This document shows positions 27,298-36,332 of a stretch of 55,414 nt of DNA, one piece after another. Below the pieces are notes generated by a model. The model had not been told where the DNA came from. It made no database searches and saw nothing but the letters and a program-made list of their open reading frames with translations. The stretch's first letter is position 1; every line of letters starts with the position of its first letter. Source of the stretch: an uncultured Gammaproteobacteria bacterium (GTDB lineage: Bacteria > Pseudomonadota > Gammaproteobacteria > PS1 > Pseudothioglobaceae); assembly GCA_913020715.1 (NCBI GenBank), contig CAJVZH010000012.1:1-55414 (forward strand), written 5' to 3'. A program made the translations under genes and the position numbers.

Positions 27298-27329
27298 AAA
27301 AAACCCTCGCAATGCCGAGGGTTTTTTTT
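27298..27329. terminator. Rho-independent terminator after the DUF6580 gene
   Basis: CCCTCG / CGAGGG stem with a six-base loop, preceded by six A and followed by eight T. Confidence 0.92.
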
Positions 27330-27408
27330 ACTTTAAACGCCTCCAGCGCGTCACACTAACCTCTCTAGCTTAAGATAAAATTAGTTCTTTATTGATCAGT
27401 ATTCATCA

Positions 27409-28083
27409 ATGATTTATCAAATTTTCAGCATTATTTTCCCGATGGTGGTCATTGTCTTGGTTGGCTATTTCTATGCGGCTAAATATCAGCCAAATATTGA
27501 TGCGGTTAACTCGATCAACATTACTATATTTTTGCCAGCACTGATGTTTTCAGTGCTCTCGAAAGAGTCCTCTCATCTACAAAATTACCAAGAGCTGGCG
27601 CTATCTGCTGTAATGATTGTCTTGGGATCTGGCTGTATTGCTTGGCTTGTTGCAAAGCTATTAGCTATCAATTTAAAGACGTTTATACCGCCGATGATGT
27701 TTAAATAATACTGGCAACGTTGGCCTGCCAATTGCTGTGCTGGCTTTTGGCGAAGTTGCACTCGGCACCCCAGTGGTGTTAATTTTGATGATTGGAAACT
27801 GGGTGTTTTGGGTGCTGTGGTATGCCCTTTGTCGGGTTTAATTGCCGCACTGTTAATGGTTAGCGTGTTTGAAGTTGAGGGTCTGCACTACCAGCAACAT
27901 ATTTTGTTCAGTGTATTGCCACCAGCGGTGTTTAATCACATGATGGTTGAGAAATATCAACAACAACCAAAGACGCTCGCCTCCATCGTTATGATGGGTA
28001 ACATGGGTAGCCTAGTCGTATTGCCGATAACACTTTTTTTTATTCTTTACAAGAGACCCCTAAAACTATGTCACAGCATTTAA
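27409..28083 (+). pseudogene. Frameshifted AEC (auxin efflux carrier) family transporter
   Basis: The first 98 codons (27409-27705) encode the N-terminal membrane part of an AEC permease. At TTTAAATAAT (about 27702) one extra A puts a stop in frame; in the shifted frame the text resumes as NNTGNVGLPIAVLAFGE, the family's central motif, until about codon 140. A second shift near 27800 returns to the frame ending at 28083 (SGLIAALLMV and QQQPKTLASIVMM). The last 16 bases overlap the next gene. Two independent shifts make sequencing error unlikely, though a single homopolymer error at AAA should be excluded. The normal function would be export or uptake of small organic acids. Confidence 0.8.
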
Positions 28084-28937
28084 AAGGAATCTTAATCACT
28101 GTTTTAGCGGTGATTATCTTAAGTCCAGATTCGGTATTGATTCGTTTGGCGGACGCAAATGATGGCTGGACATTAGTTTTCTGGCGTGGCCTAACTTATG
28201 CTGTTGTTGTTAGCATAATTCTTGTCATCATGCACGGCTCACGCACGGCTCAAGTTTGTCGAAGTATTGGTGGTGGAGGTGTATGGATTGGATTGCTTTC
28301 TGGTGTTTGTACGGCAACTTTTGTTTTTTCCATTCAAAACACCTCTATTGCGAACGCGCTCGTTATTATAAGTACAGCTCCTATCCTGATAGCAATAGTT
28401 TCTTGGTTTATGCTTGGGGAAAAAGCTGGATTGGCAACATTTACTTCGATGATTCTAGTCTTTATCGGTATTTACATCGTTATGAGCGGCAACTTTGGCG
28501 GTTCAAGTTTAAATGGCGACTTGTTTGCCTTGTTGACAGCCTTCATAATGGGTTTCACGTTTACATTGACACGAAAATACCGTGAAGTGAGCATGATACC
28601 CACCAATGTTCTTGGCGGTGTGGTTGCGGCACTGATCTCTGCATTTATGGCAGAAACCCTATATTTAGCGCCAGAGCCCAGACTCTATATAGTTATTAGC
28701 GGTGTTTTATTGGCCGTTGCTTTTAGCATGATTGTCATTGCGCCGCGATATATGCCTGCCGCAGAAGTCGGAATGATTATGCCCTTGGAAACTGTGTTGG
28801 CAATTATTATCGCTTGGTTTGTTCTTGGTGAAATACCCTCGTCTAACGCAATAATAGGGGGCTTCGTTGTCATTGTTACATTGTTTTTTCATGCTTGGTA
28901 CAGTACTCATCTGGCAAGAAAAAACAACATAGTTTAA
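28068..28937 (+). CDS. DMT-superfamily (EamA) transporter
   Basis: The 289-residue protein has ten predicted membrane segments in two EamA repeats (about residues 8-140 and 150-285). It is a drug/metabolite transporter, substrate unknown, typically an amino acid or small metabolite exporter. The ATG at 28068 lies inside the tail of the decayed AEC gene, so it may once have been coupled to it. A second EamA gene lies at 30333. Confidence 0.88.
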   Translation: MSQHLKGILITVLAVIILSPDSVLIRLADANDGWTLVFWRGLTYAVVVSIILVIMHGSRTAQVCRSIGGGGVWIGLLSGVCTATFVFSIQNTSIANALVIISTAPILIAIVSWFMLGEKAGLATFTSMILVFIGIYIVMSGNFGGSSLNGDLFALLTAFIMGFTFTLTRKYREVSMIPTNVLGGVVAALISAFMAETLYLAPEPRLYIVISGVLLAVAFSMIVIAPRYMPAAEVGMIMPLETVLAIIIAWFVLGEIPSSNAIIGGFVVIVTLFFHAWYSTHLARKNNIV

Positions 28938-29102
28938 GGGTCGGTTTGCTCTTGCTGATTAGTTAATTATCCAATAACAGTTATTTGTTTTTTTTGTGGT
29001 TGAATGGTTAGTGTCCCGATAAAATATGTTTTCAGTTATTTAAGCGCCGAACGTTCCTAGTTCGGTCTTAATCATTATTTAATTTCAAATTAGGAGATTA
29101 TT

Positions 29103-30194
29103 ATGAGTGAAGAATTACCACGTGAGTCAAAATTAGCCAGTCGTCACAAAGCGCTAGGCTCTGGCCTTGAAGACTGGAATGGTATGGGCACTGCTTGGTC
29201 GTATGACAGCAATGCCGATGATGAGCATAACGCGGTTCGTGAAGATGTTGGCATGTTTGATATGTCGCCACTCAAAAAAGTTCATATCCGTGGTGCAGAT
29301 TCAGCGTCTGTAGTTGATCATTTGATCACTCGTAAGATGGAGAAAATCTACACGGGTAAGTCAGCCTATGGCGCCATTCTTAACGAAGAGGGCGGTGTAT
29401 GTGATGATGCAATTATTGCCAACAACGGCGATGAGTATCTTTTAGTGCACGGTTCCGGTGAGAGCATGGAGATGTTGCAAGATTCAGCCCAAGGCAAAAA
29501 TGTTGACATTGAATTTGATGATGATATGCACGACATTTCAGTTCAAGGCCCTAAGTCTGTTGAATTGTTGAATGCGCACACGCCGATTGATCTGCTTTCT
29601 CTCGATTACTTTCATCAGCAAAAGACGGAAATTTTTGGCCATCCATGTACAATTTCTCGCACCGGTTACTCTGGTGAGCGTGGCTACGAAATCTTTGTTG
29701 GTGCAGACAGCGTTTGTGATGTTTGGGATAATCTTGTAGGTGAGGGTGTGATGCCATGCTCATTCGACTCATTAGATAAAGTACGAGTTGAGGCGGCATT
29801 GTTGTTCTTTGGTTACGATATGACGGCGGATCACTCCCCTTGGGAAGTTGGCCTTGGCTGGTCGGTTTGTCGCACAAAGGGCGACTTCCGCGGCAAAGAA
29901 GCTGTGTTTGCCCGTGAAGGCAATGAGCGCTTTGTCATGGCCGGCCTTGTGGCTGATTATGGCGAAGGCCTTGCTGGCGGTGAAACGCTTTCGGTTGATG
30001 GTCAAGTAATAGGCGTTGTCAACAGCCCAGTGTGGTCTGAGCGTTTGCAAAAGTCCATTGCACTTGTTCACATTCAGAAGGAGTTTTCTATGCCAGGTGT
30101 AAAGGTTGTTGTTTCTGGTGAAGGTGTGGAGTGTGCTGGTGAAATTTCAGCTGTGCCATTTTATGATCCTAGTAAGTCTAATACACACGCATAA
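29103..30194 (+). CDS. Orphan GcvT-family folate-dependent aminomethyltransferase-like protein
   Basis: The 363-residue protein is a single GcvT unit: N-terminal domain with NEEGGVCDDAII (residues 97-108, acidic pair as in the aminomethyltransferase active site), the signature SRTGYSGERGYEIF near residue 185 and a C-terminal barrel. No gcvH or gcvP is nearby, so it is not the housekeeping T protein of glycine cleavage. It may demethylate an N- or S-methylated compound with tetrahydrofolate as acceptor, in the style of DmdA or of the GcvT halves of Tdm and SoxA. Strong ribosome-binding site TAGGAG. A hairpin (29047-29065, CCGAAC / GTTCGG) lies in the leader and a terminator follows. Confidence 0.82.
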   Translation: MSEELPRESKLASRHKALGSGLEDWNGMGTAWSYDSNADDEHNAVREDVGMFDMSPLKKVHIRGADSASVVDHLITRKMEKIYTGKSAYGAILNEEGGVCDDAIIANNGDEYLLVHGSGESMEMLQDSAQGKNVDIEFDDDMHDISVQGPKSVELLNAHTPIDLLSLDYFHQQKTEIFGHPCTISRTGYSGERGYEIFVGADSVCDVWDNLVGEGVMPCSFDSLDKVRVEAALLFFGYDMTADHSPWEVGLGWSVCRTKGDFRGKEAVFAREGNERFVMAGLVADYGEGLAGGETLSVDGQVIGVVNSPVWSERLQKSIALVHIQKEFSMPGVKVVVSGEGVECAGEISAVPFYDPSKSNTHA

Positions 30195-30213
30195 TTAAAT
30201 TATTAACACCTTA

Positions 30214-30252
30214 AAACACCCACTGAGAGTTGCATCTTCAGTGGGTGTTTTT
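30214..30252 (+). terminator. Terminator after the GcvT-like gene
   Basis: 13-bp stem AAACACCCACTGA / TCAGTGGGTGTTT with an 11-base loop, continuing into a T-rich run. Confidence 0.92.
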
Positions 30253-30332
30253 GTTTGTAGAATTGTTCAATTTTATAGGGCAAATTGGCGAGTATAATGC
30301 CGATTAATTTTCAACTCAATACATAAATACTC

Positions 30333-31256
30333 ATGGAAAGAAAAGCACTTAGAGCGGACTTATTAATGCTAATTGCAGCGGCTATTTGGGGCTTTGCATT
30401 TGTCGCTCAACGTGTGGGCATGGAGACCATGGGCCCGCATTTCTTCAATGCTATTAGGTTCTTTATCGGCGCATTAGTTTTAGTGCCTGTGGTATGGTTT
30501 TTTTCGAAAAAACCGATAAAATCAGGCAAAGCAGAAACATCCACCAAGAAGTTGCTGATTGCAGGCTCTTTGGCGGGAATATTGTTATTTGGTGGTGCTG
30601 CATTTCAGCAAGTGGGCATTCAATATACCACGGCAGGGAAGGCTGGATTTATTACCGGTTTATACATTTTCTTTGTGCCGTTAATCGGCTTATTTTTTGG
30701 CCAACGAACAGGCTCGGGCACATGGCTTGGCGCCACAATGGCACTGGTCGGCCTTTATTTGTTGAGCTTTTCTGATGGCTTGAGTTTAAATTTTGCTAAT
30801 TCTTTAGAGTTAAAGGGTGATCTTCTCGAGTTAGTATGTGCTGTTTTCTTTGCAGGTCACGTTTTAATTATTGGTTTTTTGGCCAAAAAAATGGATCCGA
30901 TCAAACTCTCTATTGTGCAATTTTTTGTTGCAGCTGTTCTGAGTTTATTGGTTGCTGTTTCGCTAGAATTAATCACATGGGCGATGATTGCTGCTACAGC
31001 TATTCCATTGCTTTATGCTGGCGTTATGTCAACAGGCGTCGCCTACACGCTACAAGTGGTTGCCCAGCAGCATGCGCACTCATCCCATGCTGCTATTATT
31101 CTTAGCCTAGAGGGTGCGTTTGCTTTGCTGGGTGGTTGGCTGTTGTTAGACGAGCAACTACCCGCCAGAGGTCTTCTGGGTTGTGGGTTAATGTTGGCGG
31201 GCATGTTGTTGTCACAGTTAATGCCAAAAATAGGATTTTCTCGGGCAAAGTCTTAA
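30333..31256 (+). CDS. DMT-superfamily (EamA) transporter
   Basis: The 307-residue membrane protein has ten hydrophobic segments in two EamA halves and the N-terminal ADLLMLIAAAIWGFAFV motif. It resembles the RhaT/YdcZ-like general exporters. It is distinct from the protein at 28068 and is the first of a run of three plus-strand genes up to 32829. The substrate is unknown. Confidence 0.9.
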   Translation: MERKALRADLLMLIAAAIWGFAFVAQRVGMETMGPHFFNAIRFFIGALVLVPVVWFFSKKPIKSGKAETSTKKLLIAGSLAGILLFGGAAFQQVGIQYTTAGKAGFITGLYIFFVPLIGLFFGQRTGSGTWLGATMALVGLYLLSFSDGLSLNFANSLELKGDLLELVCAVFFAGHVLIIGFLAKKMDPIKLSIVQFFVAAVLSLLVAVSLELITWAMIAATAIPLLYAGVMSTGVAYTLQVVAQQHAHSSHAAIILSLEGAFALLGGWLLLDEQLPARGLLGCGLMLAGMLLSQLMPKIGFSRAKS

Positions 31257-31310
31257 TTGTTCCCCTATAAAAGTTATACTTGATTCCTTTTTAAAAGAAA
31301 GACTTAAGTT

Positions 31311-32003
31311 GTGACAAAAAGCAAAAAGAGCTACCTGCCAATTCCTTTGCCAGATCGTCTTGATCTCAGTGATGAGGAGGCATTGCAGGCAGCAATTTCA
31401 TTCTCGAAACTTATGGCTAAGCGCCATACTGTGCGCCATTTTTCAGATCGCGCAGTCGATCTATCCGTGATTGAATCATGTGTTCGAGCTGCGGGCTTTT
31501 CGCCCAGTGGTGCCAATCAGCAGCCCTGGCACTTTGTTGCTATTTCTAATTCAATAATTAAGCAAAGAGTCCGTCAAGCTGCCGAAGTTGAAGAGCAAAA
31601 TTTTTACACAGGAAAGGGCGGCGATGAGTGGATTAATGCCCTTGAACCGATAGGTACAGATGCAACAAAAGAGCATCTAGAAAAAGCACCTTGGCTGATT
31701 GTAATTTTTGCTGAACGTTATGGTGTTGATGACAATGGTGAAAAATATAAGCATTATTACGTTACTGAAAGCGTTGGTATTGCTGTGGGTGTTTTGATTA
31801 CGGCACTTCATCAAGCGGGTTTAGTGTCTTTGACGCACACACCTAATCCAATGCGCTTTCTAAATGCAATATGCGAAAGGCCTGAGTCGAATAGGGCGGT
31901 GATGATTCTTGCTGTGGGGCATCCAAGAGAAGACGCCACTGTGCCCTCTGCGGCTAAACAGAAGAAGCCTTTAGAGGAAATTTTAACAATTTTATTGGAT
32001 TAG
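31311..32003 (+). CDS. Iodotyrosine deiodinase-like flavin reductase (nitroreductase fold)
   Basis: This 230-residue protein is a nitroreductase-fold FMN enzyme. Residues R38, H39, T40, V41, R42 and S64-P65-S66-G67-A68-N69-Q70-Q71-P72-W73 form the FMN phosphate and lid region. It looks most like the IYD branch: E95, Y99 and K120 keep the exact spacing (4 and 21) of the three residues that hold the amino and carboxyl groups of iodotyrosine in animal IYD, and the segments PWLIVIF, KYKHYYVTESVGIAVG and KPLEEIL follow the IYD pattern. Bacterial IYD homologues reductively remove iodide, bromide or chloride from halotyrosines, which are plausible seawater substrates. The start is GTG. BluB is the main alternative, but it lacks the E/Y/K triad. 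Confidence 0.8.
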   Translation: MTKSKKSYLPIPLPDRLDLSDEEALQAAISFSKLMAKRHTVRHFSDRAVDLSVIESCVRAAGFSPSGANQQPWHFVAISNSIIKQRVRQAAEVEEQNFYTGKGGDEWINALEPIGTDATKEHLEKAPWLIVIFAERYGVDDNGEKYKHYYVTESVGIAVGVLITALHQAGLVSLTHTPNPMRFLNAICERPESNRAVMILAVGHPREDATVPSAAKQKKPLEEILTILLD

Positions 32004-32046
32004 CTTATTGGCTTATAATGGCAGGTAACAATTATTCAGTCCATTT

Positions 32047-32829
32047 ATGCAGAACATTATTGAAATCAAAAATGCCACTTTGTTTCAGGGCAGCACAAGA
32101 GTATTTAATAATTTAAACCTCGACATTAGCAGTGCATGCAATACTGCCATATTGGGCCCAAATGGTGCTGGCAAAACCACCTTACTAAAACTCATTAACC
32201 GTGATTTTTACCCCGTGGTTGCTAGTAATAGTTGCGTTAAACTGTTCGGCAAAGAGCGCTGGGATGTGCAAGAGCTACGCTCTCGTCTTGGTATTGTTTC
32301 CCACTCATTGCAGCAAAACTATTCAGGCGATACTATCGGGCTTTATGTGCTTTTATCGGGCTTTTATGCCAGTGATGGTATTTGGCAGCATCAACATTTT
32401 GATGAGATAAAAATCCAGCGTGCTCACGCTATTGCCGAGCAGCTGGGTATTGCGCATTTGCAAGATCGTGAGTTTTCGTCCATGTCAACAGGAGAACAAC
32501 GGCGGTTTTTGCTTGGCCGTGCATTGGTCCACGATCCGCAGGTATTGGTGCTGGACGAACCAACCAGTGGTCTTGATATTAGTGCCTGTTTCCAATATTT
32601 AGAGACGATTCGAGGCCTGATGAGCAAGCGCAAAAAATTGATTCTTGTAACCCATCATGTGCATGAGATTCCGCCAGAAATTGAAAGAATAATTTTCTTA
32701 AAAGAGGGTGAAATTGTCGCAGATGGTGATAAAGAGAAGTTGCTTAACAGTGAGCAACTATCAAAATTATTTGATTGCCCGATTAATATTGTGCGCTCCA
32801 ATGGCTTTTATCAGGCGTTTCCAATTTGA
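32047..32829 (+). CDS. Orphan ABC transporter ATPase (YlmA/ModF-like)
   Basis: The 260-residue ATPase has Walker A GPNGAGKTT (residues 36-44), Q-loop SHSLQQ, signature MSTGEQRR, Walker B VLVLDEPTSGLD and the switch His in VTHHVHE. No permease gene is adjacent. It belongs to the soluble ATPase group with a conserved IVSHSLQ region (YlmA-like), of unknown function. It may assist a remote transporter or act in the cytoplasm. Downstream is the decayed aminotransferase. Confidence 0.82.
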   Translation: MQNIIEIKNATLFQGSTRVFNNLNLDISSACNTAILGPNGAGKTTLLKLINRDFYPVVASNSCVKLFGKERWDVQELRSRLGIVSHSLQQNYSGDTIGLYVLLSGFYASDGIWQHQHFDEIKIQRAHAIAEQLGIAHLQDREFSSMSTGEQRRFLLGRALVHDPQVLVLDEPTSGLDISACFQYLETIRGLMSKRKKLILVTHHVHEIPPEIERIIFLKEGEIVADGDKEKLLNSEQLSKLFDCPINIVRSNGFYQAFPI

Positions 32830-32862
32830 CCTGCTCAATATAATGTTAATGGAGAGAGTAAA

Positions 32863-33040
32863 TTGAAGTTTGCTGAAAGAATGTTACGACTAGGCACCGA
32901 AACTGCCTTTGAAGTGATGGCCAAGGCAAAAACCTTAGAGGCTCAAGGCAAAGATATGATCTATTTACAGATTGGTGAGCCTGATTTTCTCACGCCAAAA
33001 CACATTATCGAGGCTGTGCTTGAAGGTCTTAAGGCTGGAG
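32863..33040 (+). pseudogene. 5' fragment of a class I aminotransferase
   Basis: Behind a good ribosome-binding site (GGAGAG) and TTG start, 59 codons match the N-terminus of an aspartate aminotransferase-like PLP enzyme (ERMLRLGTETAFEVMAKAK and YLQIGEPDFLTPKHI). After KAG (about 33040) the homology stops and the frame runs into the antisense of the hisD 3' end, ending at 33096. More than 300 residues, including the PLP lysine, are missing. The junction lies at most about 11 bases from the hisD stop, so one deletion removed the rest of the gene and any genes between. Confidence 0.82.
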
Positions 33041-33051
33041 TGCGGTCTAAA

Positions 33052-34347
33052 TTAGTCGTTAAGGCGGTATCTGGCAGATTCTGCATGTGCTTGTAAGCCT
33101 TCGCCATCGGCAAGCGTTGCAGCAACTCTTCCCAGAGTATTGGCGCCTTCGCTGGAAACCATAATCAAGCTCGATTTCTTTTGAAAATCGTAAACACCAA
33201 GCGGTGATGAGAAGCGCGCCGTACCTGAAGTTGGCAGTACGTGGTTTGGTCCTGCGCAGTAATCACCAAGGGCTTCACAGGTGTGTTTTCCCATAAAGAT
33301 AGCCCCTGCATGTTTGATGTCGTCAAGCAGCGATTCCGGATTATCAACTGAGAGCTCCAAATGTTCTGGTGCAATGGTATTCGAGATTTTAATGGCCTCA
33401 GCTAAGTCTTGAGTACAAATCAGCGCACCACGGTCTTTAAGTGCCGTGCGAATAATATCTTGTCTATCCATTGTCGGTAATAGTTTTTTAATGCTTTGCT
33501 CAACTTGATCGATAAACAATTGATCTGGGCATAGGAGAATGGATTGTGCATCCTCATCGTGCTCTGCTTGAGAGAACAGATCCATGGCAATCCAATCGGA
33601 GTCGGTGTTACCGTCGCAAATGACTAGAATTTCTGAAGGGCCAGCAATCATGTCGATACCTACTTGGCCGAAAACAGCGCGTTTTGCGGTAGCAACATAA
33701 ATGTTGCCAGGTCCAACGATTTTGTCCACTTTTGGCACGCTTTCGGTGCCGTAAGCAAGGGCTGCAACGGCTTGTGCGCCACCAACAGTAAACACCTGAT
33801 CAACACCAGCAATATGTGCGGCCGCGAGCACTAATTGGTTAACTTGGCCACCAGGGGTTGGGACCACCATAATAAGCTCTTCAACGCCAGCAACTTTTGC
33901 TGGAATGGCGTTCATCAATACCGAAGAAGGGTAGGCTGCCTTACCTCCAGGTACATACAGACCCACTCTATCCAAAGGGGTAATTTTTTGCCCAAGCATA
34001 GTGCCATCGCTCTCGGTATACGTCCAAGTTTTCTGGGTTTGTTTTTGGTGGTAGTTCTTAACCCTCTCAGCGGCTGTTCTTAACGCCTCTTTCTCCTTGG
34101 CCTCTAGCGTATCAAAGGCTTTTTTTAGTTCACTTTGACTGACCGTAAGATCATTCATCGACGTTGCATTGACGCCGTCAAATTGGATAGAGTAATTAAT
34201 GAGAGCCTTGTCACCATCGACTCTGATTGACGAAATAATCTTGTCAACAGTTGATACTACTTCTTTATTGGAGACACCTTCCCAAGCCAGAAGGGCGGCA
34301 AGTTTTTCATCGAAGTCCGATTGTTGAGATGACAGTTTGGCTATCAT
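33052..34347 (-). CDS. hisD: Histidinol dehydrogenase
   Basis: The 431-residue enzyme (family about 430) carries the HisD hallmarks [28 protein letters not shown], the Zn-site segment [13 protein letters not shown] and EHLEL. It oxidises histidinol to histidine in two NAD-dependent steps. It overlaps hisG by four bases. hisC, usually next in gammaproteobacteria, is absent here; the gene ends where the aminotransferase fragment is cut. Confidence 0.95.
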   Translation of the reverse strand: MIAKLSSQQSDFDEKLAALLAWEGVSNKEVVSTVDKIISSIRVDGDKALINYSIQFDGVNATSMNDLTVSQSELKKAFDTLEAKEKEALRTAAERVKNYHQKQTQKTWTYTESDGTMLGQKITPLDRVGLYVPGGKAAYPSSVLMNAIPAKVAGVEELIMVVPTPGGQVNQLVLAAAHIAGVDQVFTVGGAQAVAALAYGTESVPKVDKIVGPGNIYVATAKRAVFGQVGIDMIAGPSEILVICDGNTDSDWIAMDLFSQAEHDEDAQSILLCPDQLFIDQVEQSIKKLLPTMDRQDIIRTALKDRGALICTQDLAEAIKISNTIAPEHLELSVDNPESLLDDIKHAGAIFMGKHTCEALGDYCAGPNHVLPTSGTARFSSPLGVYDFQKKSSLIMVSSEGANTLGRVAATLADGEGLQAHAESARYRLND

Positions 34348-34961
34348 AAATTAGCCTCGATACGAGTAACCCAGTCTTTAATCTCCGTGTGCTTGGTGTT
34401 AAACGAGGCAGAATTAACAACAAGGCGTGAACTAATGTCTTGAATGTGATCAAGAGGAATTAAGCCATTGGCTTTGAGTGTGTTTCCAGTATCTACCAAA
34501 TCAACGATACAATGTGCCAGACCAACGATTGGGGCAAGTTCCATCGCGCCATAAAGTTTAATAACTTCTACCTGCTGACCTTTGGCTTGGAAATATTGCT
34601 TGGCGGAGTTAACGTATTTTGTTGCAATTTTTAAAGTGCTTTGATTTAGATCTTGACTCGGCTCTGCTGCAACCATAAGGCGACATTTGGCGATGCCCAG
34701 GTCTAACAGTTCAAAAAGTCCGTTAGCGCCATGTTCAAGCAGAACGTCTTTACCAGCAATACCGATGTCGGCAGCACCATGTTGGACAAAAACAGGGACA
34801 TCACTTGCCCTGATGATGATGACCTTAACGTCGTCAAGATTGGTGTCAAGAATGAGTTTTCTGCTTTTTAGTTCTTCAGCAGAGACGGCAAGACCAGCTT
34901 TCTCAAGTAGAGGAAGTGTTTGTTCTAATATTCTGCCTTTTGAAAGAGCGATTGTTAGCAT
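34344..34961 (-). CDS. hisG: ATP phosphoribosyltransferase, short form
   Basis: At 205 residues this is the short HisG (long forms are about 300), with the segments [19 protein letters not shown] and [13 protein letters not shown]. The short form needs HisZ as partner, which must lie elsewhere in the genome. It catalyses the first step of histidine synthesis. Its place downstream of murA and upstream of hisD is the conserved gammaproteobacterial order. Confidence 0.95.
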   Translation of the reverse strand: MLTIALSKGRILEQTLPLLEKAGLAVSAEELKSRKLILDTNLDDVKVIIIRASDVPVFVQHGAADIGIAGKDVLLEHGANGLFELLDLGIAKCRLMVAAEPSQDLNQSTLKIATKYVNSAKQYFQAKGQQVEVIKLYGAMELAPIVGLAHCIVDLVDTGNTLKANGLIPLDHIQDISSRLVVNSASFNTKHTEIKDWVTRIEANL

Positions 34962-35070
34962 GAGACCTTTGTGTAAATGATTTTAGATTTGATAGTGGAA
35001 TATTTTATTGTTGCACAAGGCATAATTTTGGAAGTTTTACTCAAAGATCTCAACATATTTTTTGTAAAAG

Positions 35071-36330
35071 TTAATGTTGAACGCGCTCGATATTCGCGCC
35101 TAGCATTTTAAATTTTTCTTCAATCGATTCGTAGCCACGATCAAGGTGATAAACACGCTCGATGGTGGTTGATCCGTGTGCAGCAACGCCTGCCAACACT
35201 AGGCTGGCAGATGCTCTTAAGTCGGTAGCCATCAAATTCGCGCCAGATAGCGATTTTACCCCTTTGCAAACAACTGTGTTACCTTCCAGCCTGAGATCTG
35301 CACCCATTCGGCACAACTCTGGCACATGCATAAAGCGATTTTCAAAAATGGTTTCGGTGACTGTACTACTACCCAGTGCAATGGAATTAAGTGCAACAAA
35401 TTGCGCTTGCATGTCGGTCGGAAAATTTGGGTGCGGACTGGTTCTGATGTTAACTGCTTTTGGTCGCCTACCTTTCATGTCCAGTTTGACAGAGTTTTCA
35501 TTGGTTTGAATGTCGGCTCCGGTCTCAATCAGTTTGCCAATTACTGCGCGCATTGCATCAGGTTGGATGTTTTTTACCGTTATGCAGCCACCAGTGATTG
35601 CTGCAGCCACTAGATAAGTGCCTGCTTCGATCCTGTCTGGACAGATGTTGTATTCAGTGCCGTTGAGACGATCAACACCCTCAACAATGAGTGTTGAGGT
35701 ATTTTCGCCGGATATTTTTGCGCCCATTTTTCGCAAGCAATGAACCAAGTCTGTTACTTCCGGCTCTTGAGCGGCGTTATTAATAGTTGTCACTCCGTCT
35801 GCTAAAGTTGCAGCCATCAGGATATTCTCAGTTGCTGTGACCGAAACCAGGTCAAAGTTGATTTGACAGCCTACTAATTTTTTTGTGCTGGCATAAATGT
35901 ACCCGTTTTTTACTTCAATTTTTGCACCCATTTCCTCAAGGGCTTTCAAGTGCAAGTCAACTGGTCGAGTGCCAATCGCGCAACCGCCAGGAAGAGAAAT
36001 TTTTGCTTCCTTGTATTTTGCCAACATTGGACCAAGAGAGAGAATTGAGGCGCGCATTGTTTTAACGAGCGAATAATCCGCCACCAGGTTTGTTAAGTTT
36101 GAAGAATCAATGAGAATTGAGCTATCGGCCTCTAAAATAAAATGAGCACCCATATCCATCAACAGTCGTAACGTCGTTGAGATGTCACTTAATTGCGGAG
36201 TATTTGAAAGCTTTAAGGATTCGTCTGCGAGAATGGAGGAGAAAAATATCGGTAGTGCAGCATTTTTTGAGCCAGACGCCTTAATCTCACCATTAAGAGG
36301 CGTGCCACCTTGAATAACCAGTTTGTACAT
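35071..36330 (-). CDS. murA: UDP-N-acetylglucosamine 1-carboxyvinyltransferase
   Basis: The 419-residue enzyme has the N-terminal GSKNAALPIF segment and the catalytic Cys117 in LPGGCAIGTRP, which is the fosfomycin target. It transfers enolpyruvate to UDP-GlcNAc in the first committed step of peptidoglycan synthesis. It follows mlaC with a two-base gap and precedes hisG by 109 bases. The ibaG/bolA and mlaB genes that usually lie between mlaC and murA are missing. Confidence 0.96.
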   Translation of the reverse strand: MYKLVIQGGTPLNGEIKASGSKNAALPIFFSSILADESLKLSNTPQLSDISTTLRLLMDMGAHFILEADSSILIDSSNLTNLVADYSLVKTMRASILSLGPMLAKYKEAKISLPGGCAIGTRPVDLHLKALEEMGAKIEVKNGYIYASTKKLVGCQINFDLVSVTATENILMAATLADGVTTINNAAQEPEVTDLVHCLRKMGAKISGENTSTLIVEGVDRLNGTEYNICPDRIEAGTYLVAAAITGGCITVKNIQPDAMRAVIGKLIETGADIQTNENSVKLDMKGRRPKAVNIRTSPHPNFPTDMQAQFVALNSIALGSSTVTETIFENRFMHVPELCRMGADLRLEGNTVVCKGVKSLSGANLMATDLRASASLVLAGVAAHGSTTIERVYHLDRGYESIEEKFKMLGANIERVQH

Positions 36331-36332
36331 TA

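Noticed and set aside
31311-32003. BluB (dimethylbenzimidazole synthase) for the nitroreductase-fold gene
   Set aside because: The E95/Y99/K120 triad and C-terminal segments fit IYD instead.
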